This document shows positions 1-6,118 of a stretch of DNA of 7,570 nucleotides, one piece after another. The stretch covers positions 1 to 7,570 of the forward strand of contig CAMYAA010000035.1 of NCBI GenBank assembly GCA_947253615.1, read 5' to 3'. Under the pieces are notes generated by a model. The model ran no database searches, had not been told where the DNA came from, and saw only the letters and a list, made by a program, of their open reading frames with translations. Position numbers and translations under genes: made by a program. The stretch comes from an uncultured Sutterellaceae bacterium. GTDB lineage: Bacteria; Pseudomonadota; Gammaproteobacteria; Burkholderiales; Burkholderiaceae_F. The first letter of the stretch is position 1, and every line of letters begins with the position of its first letter.

Positions 1-50
1 TACGAGATCTAGTACGGTCTCGTGGGCTCGGAGATGTGTATAAGAGACAG
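1..50 (+). other. Nextera/Illumina adapter (artificial sequence)
   Basis: This is synthetic library sequence, not genome. Reading left to right it holds the last 8 bases of the P7 primer (TACGAGAT), an 8-base index (CTAGTACG, which I recall as the primer form of Nextera index N702), the Nextera read-2 arm (GTCTCGTGGGCTCGG) and the 19-base Tn5 mosaic end AGATGTGTATAAGAGACAG at 32-50. Genomic sequence begins at 51. Bases 3-50 are the exact reverse complement of 7523-7570. Confidence 0.99.
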
Positions 51-375
51 CTCTCAGAGCACGACGGCGCTCAATGCGTTCGGGACGACGTTCTTTGGCA
101 AGTTCGTTCACAAAGCCCAAATATTTTAGGGCTTCACGGGAGCCATAAATGAGTCCCGTATTGGAATGACGACGGGCACCCACACGGGTCAGACGATCGG
201 CAGACTCGCCCATTAAATGGGGAGACGTGAGGCCAATATATCCAGCCGAGGAGTAAGACGCTTTTTGGCACGCACTCGAGAGTGCTTCAATGAGCGTAAC
301 TTGATGACCGTTTTGGATTAATTTCAGACTCGCCGTGAGTCCCATTAATCCCGCACCAACAACGAGAATATGCAT
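51..375 (-). CDS. FAD-dependent oxidoreductase, D-amino-acid dehydrogenase (DadA)-like, 3' end missing
   Basis: The first 108 codons of a minus-strand gene are present, starting at the ATG at 375-373. The frame stays open to the insert edge at 51 and then reads meaninglessly into adapter. The protein begins MHILVVGAGLMGLTASLKL, a β-strand followed by the GxGxxG dinucleotide-binding loop (GAGLMG, residues 7-12). The strand VTLIEA follows, with the ribose-binding acidic residue of a Rossmann FAD site. Further on, SYSSAGYIGLTSPH (about residues 41-54) resembles the segment after the first FAD motif in DadA-type members of the DAO superfamily, which oxidise D-amino acids or related amines and pass electrons to quinone. 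The substrate cannot be judged because the catalytic C-terminal part is missing. No signal peptide is seen. The ribosome binding site is weak, but the start is fixed by the N-terminal β-strand. It is divergent from the Nudix gene across 252 bp. Confidence 0.8.
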
Positions 376-627
376 ATGAAAAACGAAGAAAAAGCCTGAC
401 GGAACATTCGAGCAGACTAACTATACCTTAAAGAAGAGACTCGGACGGGGGAGCTAGGATTTACCCGCACTATAGCGGTAAAAGGCCCGAAAAAGGATCG
501 AGCGCGTGAGAAAACCCCGTGAGCAACGCGGACAAACCGACGAAATTCGTAGGAGTTAAGGGCTCTAAGGCGTTAAAATAGAGGGAAACTTTAAGACTTT
601 TGCGATGCAAAAAAAGGGGGCTAGAAA
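376..627. promoter_or_regulatory. Divergent intergenic region between oxidoreductase and Nudix genes
   Basis: This 252 bp stretch must hold promoters for both flanking genes. An imperfect inverted repeat lies at 460-482: arms TTTACC and GGTAAA, inner GC/GC pairs, a centre ACTATA and one unpaired C. A minus-strand TATAGT (plus-strand ACTATA at 420-425) could be a -10 element for the oxidoreductase, and TAAAAT at 574-579 could be one for the Nudix gene. Neither has a convincing -35. A run of five G at 616-620, seven bases before the ATG at 628, is the likely Nudix ribosome binding site. I see no convincing gene here. Confidence 0.4.
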
Positions 628-1242
628 ATGTCGTCCGACACCAAGTCATGTCCATTCATGACACTCACTGAACCCACCAAAGCCGAACGTGATCATGATC
701 CGTTAACGGAAACGACGGTGAAGAAATCGATTTTATTTCAAAGTCCGTTTGTGCAATTGGTTCGTGAAGATGTGGTGTTACCCGGGAAAGAAACCTCGGT
801 ACGCTACATGTTGCCCCACCGTGGCGCCTCGGCCATGATTCCCTTGGATAGCGAGGGGATGGTGATTTTAGAACGTCAGTGGCGTCATCCCTGTAAAAAA
901 GCCTTTTGGGAAATTCCCGCGGGGAAGATTGATCCGGATGAGTCCCCCTTAGAGGCCGCTAAGCGTGAGCTCAAAGAAGAATGTGGCATTTTAGGGGAGA
1001 CCTGGACCTATTTAGGGGTGTTACGTAACGCCATTGGTTACTCGGACGAGTCGATCACGGTGTATTTGGTGGAAGACCTCACCTTTGAATCGCAAGCCCT
1101 GGATCCTGGGGAATATTTAGAAGTGGTTCGTGTGCCGTTGGACGTTGCGTTACGCATGTGTGACGAGGGGTATATCACGGACTGTAAAACCCTCATTGGG
1201 CTTTATTGGCTCTCGCGTCGTCTTGAGAAAAAGGCCCAATGA
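628..1242 (+). CDS. Nudix hydrolase, ADP-ribose pyrophosphatase-like
   Basis: This 204-residue protein carries a complete Nudix box, G-x5-E-x7-R-E-L-x-E-E-x-G-I, at residues 99-121 (GKIDPDESPLEAAKRELKEE and the next three residues). The box binds the metal and hydrolyses nucleoside diphosphates linked to another moiety. The preceding WEIPAG (94-99) and the later EYLEVVRVPL are typical of the ADP-ribose pyrophosphatase (NudF-like) subgroup, which splits ADP-ribose to AMP and ribose 5-phosphate in the cytoplasm. That substrate is inferred from family resemblance. The start at 628 follows a G-rich ribosome binding site. An internal ATG at 658 is possible, and the first 30 residues look poorly conserved. 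It is probably the first gene of a rightward operon, 103 bp ahead of the peptidase gene. Confidence 0.88.
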   Translation: MSSDTKSCPFMTLTEPTKAERDHDPLTETTVKKSILFQSPFVQLVREDVVLPGKETSVRYMLPHRGASAMIPLDSEGMVILERQWRHPCKKAFWEIPAGKIDPDESPLEAAKRELKEECGILGETWTYLGVLRNAIGYSDESITVYLVEDLTFESQALDPGEYLEVVRVPLDVALRMCDEGYITDCKTLIGLYWLSRRLEKKAQ

Positions 1243-1251
1243 TTCCACAGT

Positions 1252-1293
1252 AGGGACGTGAGCACGAGGACCAAAAGCGTGCTTCGCGTCCCT
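1252..1293 (+). promoter_or_regulatory. Stable intercistronic hairpin
   Basis: AGGGACG (1252-1258) pairs with CGTCCCT (1287-1293) and AGCACG (1261-1266) pairs with CGTGCT (1278-1283). A TG/TCG internal loop separates the two helices, and the terminal loop has 11 bases. It begins 9 bases after the Nudix stop. No T-run follows, so it is not a typical intrinsic terminator. It could be an mRNA-stabilising or processing element, or partial attenuation between the two genes. Confidence 0.5.
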
Positions 1294-1345
1294 TCTAACG
1301 CCCTTTAAGCGCGCACTCGCATCATTGACTCGAGGAGAGAATTGT

Positions 1346-3094
1346 ATGTGTACCACCGTCATTGTTGGAAAAAAAGCCTCAGCCACCGGTTGTGTCATTG
1401 TTGGGCATACCGAAGATGCCGCTGGTCGTGTGATGTATCAGCAATTCGTCTGTCCCGGGGGCGCTCGTGATCCTTCGCAAGTATTGACGGGCGAGCCCGG
1501 TGCCGCGCGTATTCCTCAAGTCGATGCCGTTTTAACGACGTATTGGTCCAATTGTTTGGACGTGCATGGCTCGAGTTTTGATCAAGCCTTTATTAACGAA
1601 GCGGGCGTTGTCATTACGAGTAATGGCGGCGGGACGAGTTTTGATCGCACCGAAGGGGATCCCGACGAGCTCTTTAGTGAGGGCGGCATTGGCTTTTTGC
1701 TGCGTCGCGTGGTGGCCGAGCGTGCCAAAACGGCGCGGGAAGCGGTCGAACTCATGGGCTCGCTCATTTCGACCTATGGGTATCGTGGTGAAGCGAGAAA
1801 CTATACGTTAGCCGACGCCAACGAAGCGTGGGTGTTAAGTGTCGTTTATGGGCGGCGCTGGATGGCCAAACGGGTCCCGGACGACGCCGTGATGGTGATT
1901 TCCAATGTGTTGGCCCTTCGTCAAGCCAATTGGCAGGCGCGCGAGGCGGTACTTTCGAGCCCGGACGTGATCAGTTATGCCATCGCCAAAAAATACTATC
2001 GTCCTGCGTTTGATGACTATCGCGATTTTGATTTTGCGCGCGTGTATCAAAGCGACTGCAATCGCTATAAGCCCACGAAGTTTAATCGCTTGCGTTTGGG
2101 CTGGAAGGTGCTAACGGGGCGCGACTATAACGATCCGTTAGCGATGCCCGAAATGCTTAGCATTGACGAATGTGCGTTTGATCGCATTTCGGTGGAATTG
2201 GTGCAATCGATTTTGCGTCAAACGAGTGTGGAAACGTATCGCGAGCGTGGCGACGGTGGGGCCGATGCGTTCCATCATGATGCTTGGGACATTGCGTGGT
2301 TACACACTCGTGAAGCTTGGGTGATGGAATTTAATCCGTACACGGCCTTTAATGCGCTGTGGCGCACGTCCGCTTCGCCCGAAGTCTCGCCCTTTACGCC
2401 GTGGTTCCCGTGTATTACGGAGGTTCCCAAGAGCTATCAATGGACGAGCCTTGAAGAGGCCCGTCAGCACTTATTCCATGTGCCCTCGCGCTGGCTCGAT
2501 GTGAGTCGTGATAAAGCCTACAGTCTCTTTTCGGAATTGAGTGAAATTGTCAATTTCAATCGTGGGTTATTGGCCGGAATTCGCATTGAGCGTGACGGCT
2601 TTGAAAATCGATTCCGCGCGCACTTTCAAACGATTAAGCAGTGTTATGAGCCCTATGAACGTCAAGAAATTGAAGGGGTGCTCTCCCAATGGTCCAATCG
2701 CTGTTTAGGCGAGGTGGAAGCGCACTATCGGGTGATGCTCGAGGCGTTGACGCCTTTTGCGATGAAAGTGGAACCATCCAAGCCCTCCAAGGATCAGACC
2801 GAAGAATTGACGGTGCGATTGAATTTTGCCCATTCGCCACGATTTGCGGAAAATTTGCGCAGTGAAACGTTACGTTTGAGTTTTGGCTATGAAACGGCGC
2901 GAGGCGCCGTGAAAGAGGCCGAAGCGCCCTTTGATTTAACGATTGACTATGAGGCGCGTGAAATGGTGTTGCGCTTTAAAGCGCAGTCGATCTTAAAGCA
3001 TGGCCTTGTGGGGGCAAAGCAGTGTATCTATCTTCGAGGGTACGCCAACTTTAAGCGGTTTGTCGCCGTGGGCGAAGTGGATTTAGAGCCGTAA
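1346..3094 (+). CDS. Family C69 dipeptidase (Ntn-hydrolase fold)
   Basis: The protein has 582 residues from the ATG at 1346, which follows GAGGAG at 1332-1337 with 8-base spacing. A TTG at 1325 is also in frame, but it lacks this site and would bury the catalytic residue. The protein starts MCTTVIVGKKAS. In family C69 (PepD-type dipeptidases) Cys2 becomes the N-terminal nucleophile after Met is removed. Further family signatures follow: INEAGVVITSNGGG, GGIGFLLRRVVAERAKTARE, YTLADANEAWVLS and RVPDDAVMVISN. These span roughly residues 80-190 and cover the conserved Ntn core. The enzyme should cleave a broad range of dipeptides in the cytoplasm, as no signal peptide is visible. Residues 13-16 are ATGC where I recall an Asp-Gly-Ser-like turn in well-studied members. 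The gene is followed after 20 bp by a small membrane protein gene, consistent with one transcript. Confidence 0.88.
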   Translation: MCTTVIVGKKASATGCVIVGHTEDAAGRVMYQQFVCPGGARDPSQVLTGEPGAARIPQVDAVLTTYWSNCLDVHGSSFDQAFINEAGVVITSNGGGTSFDRTEGDPDELFSEGGIGFLLRRVVAERAKTAREAVELMGSLISTYGYRGEARNYTLADANEAWVLSVVYGRRWMAKRVPDDAVMVISNVLALRQANWQAREAVLSSPDVISYAIAKKYYRPAFDDYRDFDFARVYQSDCNRYKPTKFNRLRLGWKVLTGRDYNDPLAMPEMLSIDECAFDRISVELVQSILRQTSVETYRERGDGGADAFHHDAWDIAWLHTREAWVMEFNPYTAFNALWRTSASPEVSPFTPWFPCITEVPKSYQWTSLEEARQHLFHVPSRWLDVSRDKAYSLFSELSEIVNFNRGLLAGIRIERDGFENRFRAHFQTIKQCYEPYERQEIEGVLSQWSNRCLGEVEAHYRVMLEALTPFAMKVEPSKPSKDQTEELTVRLNFAHSPRFAENLRSETLRLSFGYETARGAVKEAEAPFDLTIDYEAREMVLRFKAQSILKHGLVGAKQCIYLRGYANFKRFVAVGEVDLEP

Positions 3095-3114
3095 CGAATA
3101 GGAGGAATCGCCTC

Positions 3115-3417
3115 ATGGATAAACGTTGGGTATTGGCGGGTGCGCTCGTGATGGCCCTTGGGGTGCTCCCTTGGTGGCCCTACGCGTACTTTCAGTTCTT
3201 AAGGATTGTGGCGTTCTTGCTCTTTGGGGCATTGACTTGGATGGCCTTTGAACGTCGAGAAACGCTCCCGGGGATTGTCGCGGTTGGGGCGATGATTCTC
3301 TTTAACCCCTTACTGCCCATTTATTTGCCGCGTTCCATTTGGTTGGGCTTAGACCCGTTAGGTGCTGTGGTGGCGGTGATGCTCTATTTCTGGTTATTGG
3401 GAAAGCGCGCAAAATAG
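3115..3417 (+). CDS. Small four-helix membrane protein (DUF6804-like)
   Basis: This 100-residue protein is almost entirely hydrophobic. Likely membrane segments lie at about residues 5-24, 27-45, 51-68 and 78-95, with a positively charged C-terminus (GKRAK). The motif FNPLLPIYLPRSIW (63-76) between the third and fourth segments recalls small uncharacterised membrane proteins with an NP-x-x-PI-x-L motif, which I believe are grouped as DUF6804; that family name is from memory. It starts with a good ribosome binding site (GGAGG at 3101-3105, 9 bases before the ATG), 20 bp after the peptidase stop, so it is probably translated from the same mRNA. The strong terminator follows 23 bp after its stop. 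No function is known to me. Confidence 0.8.
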   Translation: MDKRWVLAGALVMALGVLPWWPYAYFQFLRIVAFLLFGALTWMAFERRETLPGIVAVGAMILFNPLLPIYLPRSIWLGLDPLGAVVAVMLYFWLLGKRAK

Positions 3418-3440
3418 CGCTTTAATGCTGCCCTCTAAAG

Positions 3441-3486
3441 AAAAGGACGTCGAGAGACTTGTGCTCTTAACGTCCTTTTGTTTTTT
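3441..3486 (+). terminator. Rho-independent terminator of the Nudix-peptidase-membrane protein operon
   Basis: A perfect 10 bp stem, AAAAGGACGT (3441-3450) with ACGTCCTTTT (3470-3479), is capped by a possible inner AGAG/CTCT pairing and followed by G then six T (3481-3486). It lies 23 bp after the membrane protein gene. In the opposite direction the run TTTTCTTT also follows the stem, so it may act weakly on transcripts arriving from the dcuC gene. Confidence 0.9.
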
Positions 3487-3490
3487 GTGA

Positions 3491-3524
3491 AGGGGCGTTA
3501 GGCGGTCAAGAACCCGACGCCCCT
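3491..3524 (-). terminator. Inverted repeat downstream of the dcuC gene, possible weak terminator
   Basis: AGGGGCGT (3491-3498) pairs perfectly with ACGCCCCT (3517-3524), 8 bp around an 18-base loop. It sits 8 bases beyond the dcuC stop codon. Neither side has a T-run suited to intrinsic termination. Together with the adjacent terminator at 3441-3486 it probably closes the two converging transcripts, or protects the dcuC mRNA 3' end. Confidence 0.45.
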
Positions 3525-3532
3525 AGTGGGCT

Positions 3533-4804
3533 TTAGCCAAAGAAGTACGTGAACACCAAGATGCAGAGCATCACAGGAATCGTACGCTTGGCAATTTCGA
3601 TGGGAGATACCCCAGCCACACCAGCGATTAAGATCACGCCAGCGGCGATTGGGGAGGAAATACGACCTAAAGAAGCGGAGACCAAGGCGATAAAGCCCAA
3701 GTCCTTAATTTGCATACCGAACTCAGCGGCATGAGGCGTTACAGCTTCGTTAAAGGTAAAGGCAGCAGCGTCGCCCGAACCCGTCATAATGCCTAAGGTG
3801 TAAGGCCCAATGGCGGCGCCTAACTTCGCGACTTCGCTCGAGTGCTTGAGGTAATTGACGAACAAGTCGATTAAACCGACGGAACGAAGACCCGCAGCAA
3901 ACACGCCTGCCGCAATGATCAAGCCTAAGATGGAGCCGTAGCCTTTGCCCATCCCGTCAAAGAACTTACGAGAGATTTCAGCGGGGTTACTACGCGTGAC
4001 GATCACGGTATAGAAAACGCCAATTAACATGGCGGTCCCGACGGACATCTTCACGTTCTTGAAGAACATAGCGACCACGAAGAGAAGCACGACCGGTAAA
4101 AGCGGAGCGAGTGCATAAAGGACGTTAGGACGGGCGGGTAATTCAGCGCCCGAGCCTTCCATCATCGCCGTATTCTTAAAGGAACCGTCTTTGCGGAAGT
4201 CCCCATAAAGGAAGCAGATCACGACCATTAACGTAATCGTAATCGCCGTCATGATCATGATCGTGGCGAAGTGATAGTTAATGAATTCAATGACTTCCAT
4301 GCTCGCTAATTTCGAGACAAAGATGTTATGGGCAGAGCCCGGGGAGATAAAGCTAGGAATCGTGGAGGCGACCACCATCGCAGCGGCCATGGCAGGACGG
4401 AACCCAGCACGCACCATTAACGCAACCATTGTGGGACCCACCGCGGCGCACAAGCCCGTCAAGGAGGAAATGGCAATCGAGGCCACGCCCGTGACGATCA
4501 TGCAGCACGGTAAAAGTAAGATCCCTAATTTGTTCAAAGGCTTCGTTAATAGGGCAATGAGGTGAAGGTCACATTTGGTTAAATTCACCGTGGCGGCAAA
4601 ACCCATGGCCGAACAGATCACGATGATCAAAGAGCCTTTGGTCATCGACACGTCGAATTGCTTGAAGGCGGCCATCGGATCAAGCGCGAGACAGGTCATC
4701 GCAAAACCGGCCAGGAATAAAACTAAGCGCGTTTCATAGCGCTTTAGCAAACAGTAAATCGTAATGGCGATAATAATTATCGCCCCAATGATTGGAAAGG
4801 TCAT
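3533..4804 (-). CDS. dcuC: DcuC-family anaerobic C4-dicarboxylate transporter
   Basis: The 423-residue inner-membrane carrier has about ten to twelve hydrophobic segments in two halves around a short hydrophilic region (GDFRKDGSFKN onward, near residue 200). Segments such as SLTGLCAAVGPTMVALMVRA, FISPGSAHNIFVSKLAS, GIMTGSGDAAAFTFNEAVTP and SASLGRISSPIAAGVILIAG match DcuC-type proteins. These move fumarate, succinate, malate or aspartate across the cytoplasmic membrane, with DcuC mainly exporting succinate in E. coli. E. coli DcuC is slightly longer (about 460 residues). The start is the ATG at 4804, because AGGGAG (minus strand, 4816-4811) lies 6 bases before it. An in-frame GTG at 4822 lies upstream of that site. 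The gene lies 307 bp downstream of the regulator on the same strand. The precise substrate is inferred from family only; another organic anion is possible. Confidence 0.8.
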   Translation of the reverse strand: MTFPIIGAIIIIAITIYCLLKRYETRLVLFLAGFAMTCLALDPMAAFKQFDVSMTKGSLIIVICSAMGFAATVNLTKCDLHLIALLTKPLNKLGILLLPCCMIVTGVASIAISSLTGLCAAVGPTMVALMVRAGFRPAMAAAMVVASTIPSFISPGSAHNIFVSKLASMEVIEFINYHFATIMIMTAITITLMVVICFLYGDFRKDGSFKNTAMMEGSGAELPARPNVLYALAPLLPVVLLFVVAMFFKNVKMSVGTAMLIGVFYTVIVTRSNPAEISRKFFDGMGKGYGSILGLIIAAGVFAAGLRSVGLIDLFVNYLKHSSEVAKLGAAIGPYTLGIMTGSGDAAAFTFNEAVTPHAAEFGMQIKDLGFIALVSASLGRISSPIAAGVILIAGVAGVSPIEIAKRTIPVMLCILVFTYFFG

Positions 4805-4915
4805 GAATATCTCCCTCGACACCCTAGAAAGACAAGGCCATTGAGAAAATGGAATTAGAGTGTTACAAATGGTAGTTTAATCAACTCCACTCGGGCGCTG
4901 TGCTAGTGATTGCGA

Positions 4916-4933
4916 CTACCTAAAGAGAGGTAG
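4916..4933. promoter_or_regulatory. Perfect dyad CTACCT-N6-AGGTAG, candidate operator upstream of dcuC
   Basis: The sequence CTACCTAAAGAGAGGTAG has perfect 6-base arms around a 6-base spacer, the geometry of CRP-family sites (TGTGA-N6-TCACA), though the bases differ. It lies 112-129 bases upstream of the dcuC start, beyond the candidate promoter. A CRP/FNR-type regulator gene is next door. That this dyad is its site is inference; I do not find a second copy in the regulator-flavoprotein intergenic region. Confidence 0.4.
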
Positions 4934-5059
4934 GATATATAAAGTAGACCGATCGCTTAGGGCCTGAGGCTCTAGGAGGCCCCTTGATGAAGAAAAGGGG
5001 ATTTTTAGGGGTAAAGAAACGAGAAAAAGAGGGGTAAAAAGAAGAGCGTCCCCGAGGTA

Positions 5060-5081
5060 GGGCGAGTGGGGTCACTCGCCC
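5060..5081 (-). terminator. Hairpin after the regulator gene, possible terminator
   Basis: GGGCGAGTG (5060-5068) and CACTCGCCC (5073-5081) form a perfect 9 bp stem with a GGGT loop, 30 bases beyond the regulator stop. On the minus strand a T-rich stretch begins only about 15 bases past the stem, so it is not a textbook intrinsic terminator. Its position and stability still suggest that it ends or protects the regulator transcript. Confidence 0.5.
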
Positions 5082-5111
5082 GAACACAAAAGTTAAGGTG
5101 AACGCTTGCGG

Positions 5112-5952
5112 CTATTTGGCCGAATCAGTCATTCGTTCTAAGGGCTCGTCCAAGAATTGGCGCCATTGACGGGGTCGTTCAATGCGGCACACGGGCTCTT
5201 CGCTCATACACAACCAGTCCCAGAGGGGATCGAGCGTACTCGCGCGAACGTACCAATACGGTTCTTCGCGAATGAGCATATTGAGTTTGCGCAGTTCGGC
5301 GATACAGCGTTTGATTTGGACGATACTTGCGCTTGTGACCTGAGCGATACGTTCTTGAGAGAGGAGGGTTTCAAAGCGCAACCATTCGTCCCCTTGGTAC
5401 GTGACGCGTTCTGCGTAGGCAAAGCCCCAGCTCAAGTAGTACATCAATAAGCGGCTCAAGACGGGCAAGAGGGCGATACTCGCAAAGCCAATACGGTCGG
5501 ACTGAAATGAGAGTTCGAGTAAGACGTTGAGATAAAAGCGAAGTTTTTCATCTTGCGCGGTATGGCGTTTCATTTCGTCCTGATCTAAGTAGATCACGGT
5601 GATATCCGTGAGGGCGAAGTATCGGCCATTACCGGCGCGGTGTGACCAAAAATTATGGTTTCCGCCCGCGAGGCGATAGGGGATAGAGGGCCATCGCCGC
5701 CGTACTCTGGTTATAGAGGCTACCAAAGACACGACCAGAAAACCCTTTCTCGAGCAAGACGAGTGCGTCAATACTACGATCTTGGGTGAAGATGTATTCA
5801 CCCGCATTGAGGGTTTGGCGAAACCCGAATTGCTGAAAGATCTGCCGAAGTTCGTCCGGAACGGGGGGCATGATCCAGGGCATAACAGGCACAGTAGGGC
5901 CGTATGGATAGGTCCAGTGCCGATGGCGAGGGAGTTGGTCTAGAGTCATCAT
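5112..5952 (-). pseudogene. CRP/FNR-family transcriptional regulator, reading frame broken by a one-base insertion
   Basis: Two overlapping minus-strand frames together make one regulator. The first runs from ATG 5952 and codes for an N-terminal cyclic-nucleotide-binding-like β-barrel (residues about 33-91: LRQIFQQFGFRQTLNAGEYI, then LVLLEKGFSGRVFGS). It loses sense after residue 91, at the GGGG run 5679-5682. The second frame continues sensibly with YRLAGGNHNFWSH, a long dimerisation helix (FYLNVLLELSFQSDRIGFAS) and a winged helix-turn-helix (SQERIAQVTSASIVQIKRCI), stopping at TAG 5114-5112. Removing one G gives a continuous 279-residue protein, a little longer than the roughly 210-250 usual for the family. 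There is no cysteine before the DNA-binding domain, so it is not an FNR-type iron-sulfur sensor. I see no CRP-like phosphate-binding cassette, so cAMP is doubtful too. It is divergent from the flavoprotein gene and upstream of dcuC, its probable targets. It may be a real mutation or a consensus error. Confidence 0.8.
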
Positions 5953-6118
5953 AGAAATTTCGCTGGGTTTTAGTCGAAAAGAACCCTATCTATAGCTTAA
6001 TGGAAAACCGCAAAATGTATAGTCTCTTTTGATACTACTGATCTAAACAAAAAGGCGTAAGAATAAAGTCATAGTCAAAGCGGGGGCTTTGATGCTTTTT
6101 ATCCAGTGGGAGATTTCT
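5953..6118. promoter_or_regulatory. Divergent regulator/flavoprotein promoter region
   Basis: This 166 bp region separates the regulator start (5952, minus) from the flavoprotein start (6119, plus). A plus-strand TATAGT at 6018-6023 could be a -10 element, but no good -35 lies 16-18 bases upstream, which would fit activator-dependent transcription. A short palindrome CTATCTATAG lies at 5987-5996. GGGAG at 6108-6112 is the flavoprotein ribosome binding site, 6 bases before the ATG at 6119. Confidence 0.4.
6075..6092 (+). promoter_or_regulatory. Leader hairpin upstream of the flavoprotein gene
   Basis: TCAAAGC (6075-6081) and GCTTTGA (6086-6092) form a perfect 7 bp stem with a GGGG loop. It ends 15 bases before the ribosome binding site of the flavoprotein gene. 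It lacks a following T-run and does not cover the ribosome binding site, so it may stabilise the 5' end of the mRNA. The in-frame TTG 6089 and ATG 6092 lie in or at the edge of this stem and are not credible starts. Confidence 0.45.

Larger units (their letters stand above)
4805..5111 (-). promoter_or_regulatory. Intergenic region with dcuC leader and candidate promoter
   Basis: No gene is seen in these 307 bases. On the minus strand TTGATT (plus 4884-4879) and TCTAAT (plus 4859-4854) could be -35 and -10 elements, but the 19-base gap is long, so any promoter may need an activator. Two further inverted repeats lie upstream: GGGCCT/AGGCCC (4960-4965 with 4977-4982) and CCCCTT/AAGGGG (4980-4985 with 4995-5000). 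The latter is followed on the plus strand by ATTTTT, like a weak terminator. The stretch 5000-5045 is strongly purine-rich on the plus strand. Confidence 0.35.

Noticed and set aside
1325..1345. TTG at 1325 as peptidase start
   Set aside because: It would put seven residues before the Met-Cys that must become the N-terminal nucleophile, and the ribosome binding site fits the ATG at 1346.
1150..2050. Open frames antisense to or in other frames of the Nudix and peptidase genes
   Set aside because: They lie within well-recognised coding sequences, have no motifs and reflect codon bias of the real genes.
4805..4822. GTG at 4822 as dcuC start
   Set aside because: The AGGGAG ribosome binding site lies between it and the ATG at 4804 with ideal spacing to the latter.
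4980..5006. CCCCTT/AAGGGG hairpin followed by ATTTTT as a plus-strand terminator
   Set aside because: No plus-strand gene lies upstream of it for more than 1.5 kb and the stem is only 6 bp; listed only as part of the intergenic region.
5691..5807. N-terminal 39 or so residues of the second regulator frame (MRVNTSSPK...) as a real alternative protein start
   Set aside because: This part overlaps the sensible first frame, is unlike any CRP/FNR domain, and the family resemblance begins only after the G-run at 5679.
6029..6046. FNR-box-like TTGAT followed by CTGATCTAA
   Set aside because: Only one half matches TTGAT-N4-ATCAA; the second half does not, so it is no better than chance.
6089..6118. 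Earlier in-frame starts for the flavoprotein (TTG 6089, ATG 6092)
   Set aside because: They lie in or at the edge of a hairpin, lack a ribosome binding site and would place ten extra residues before a textbook signal peptide.
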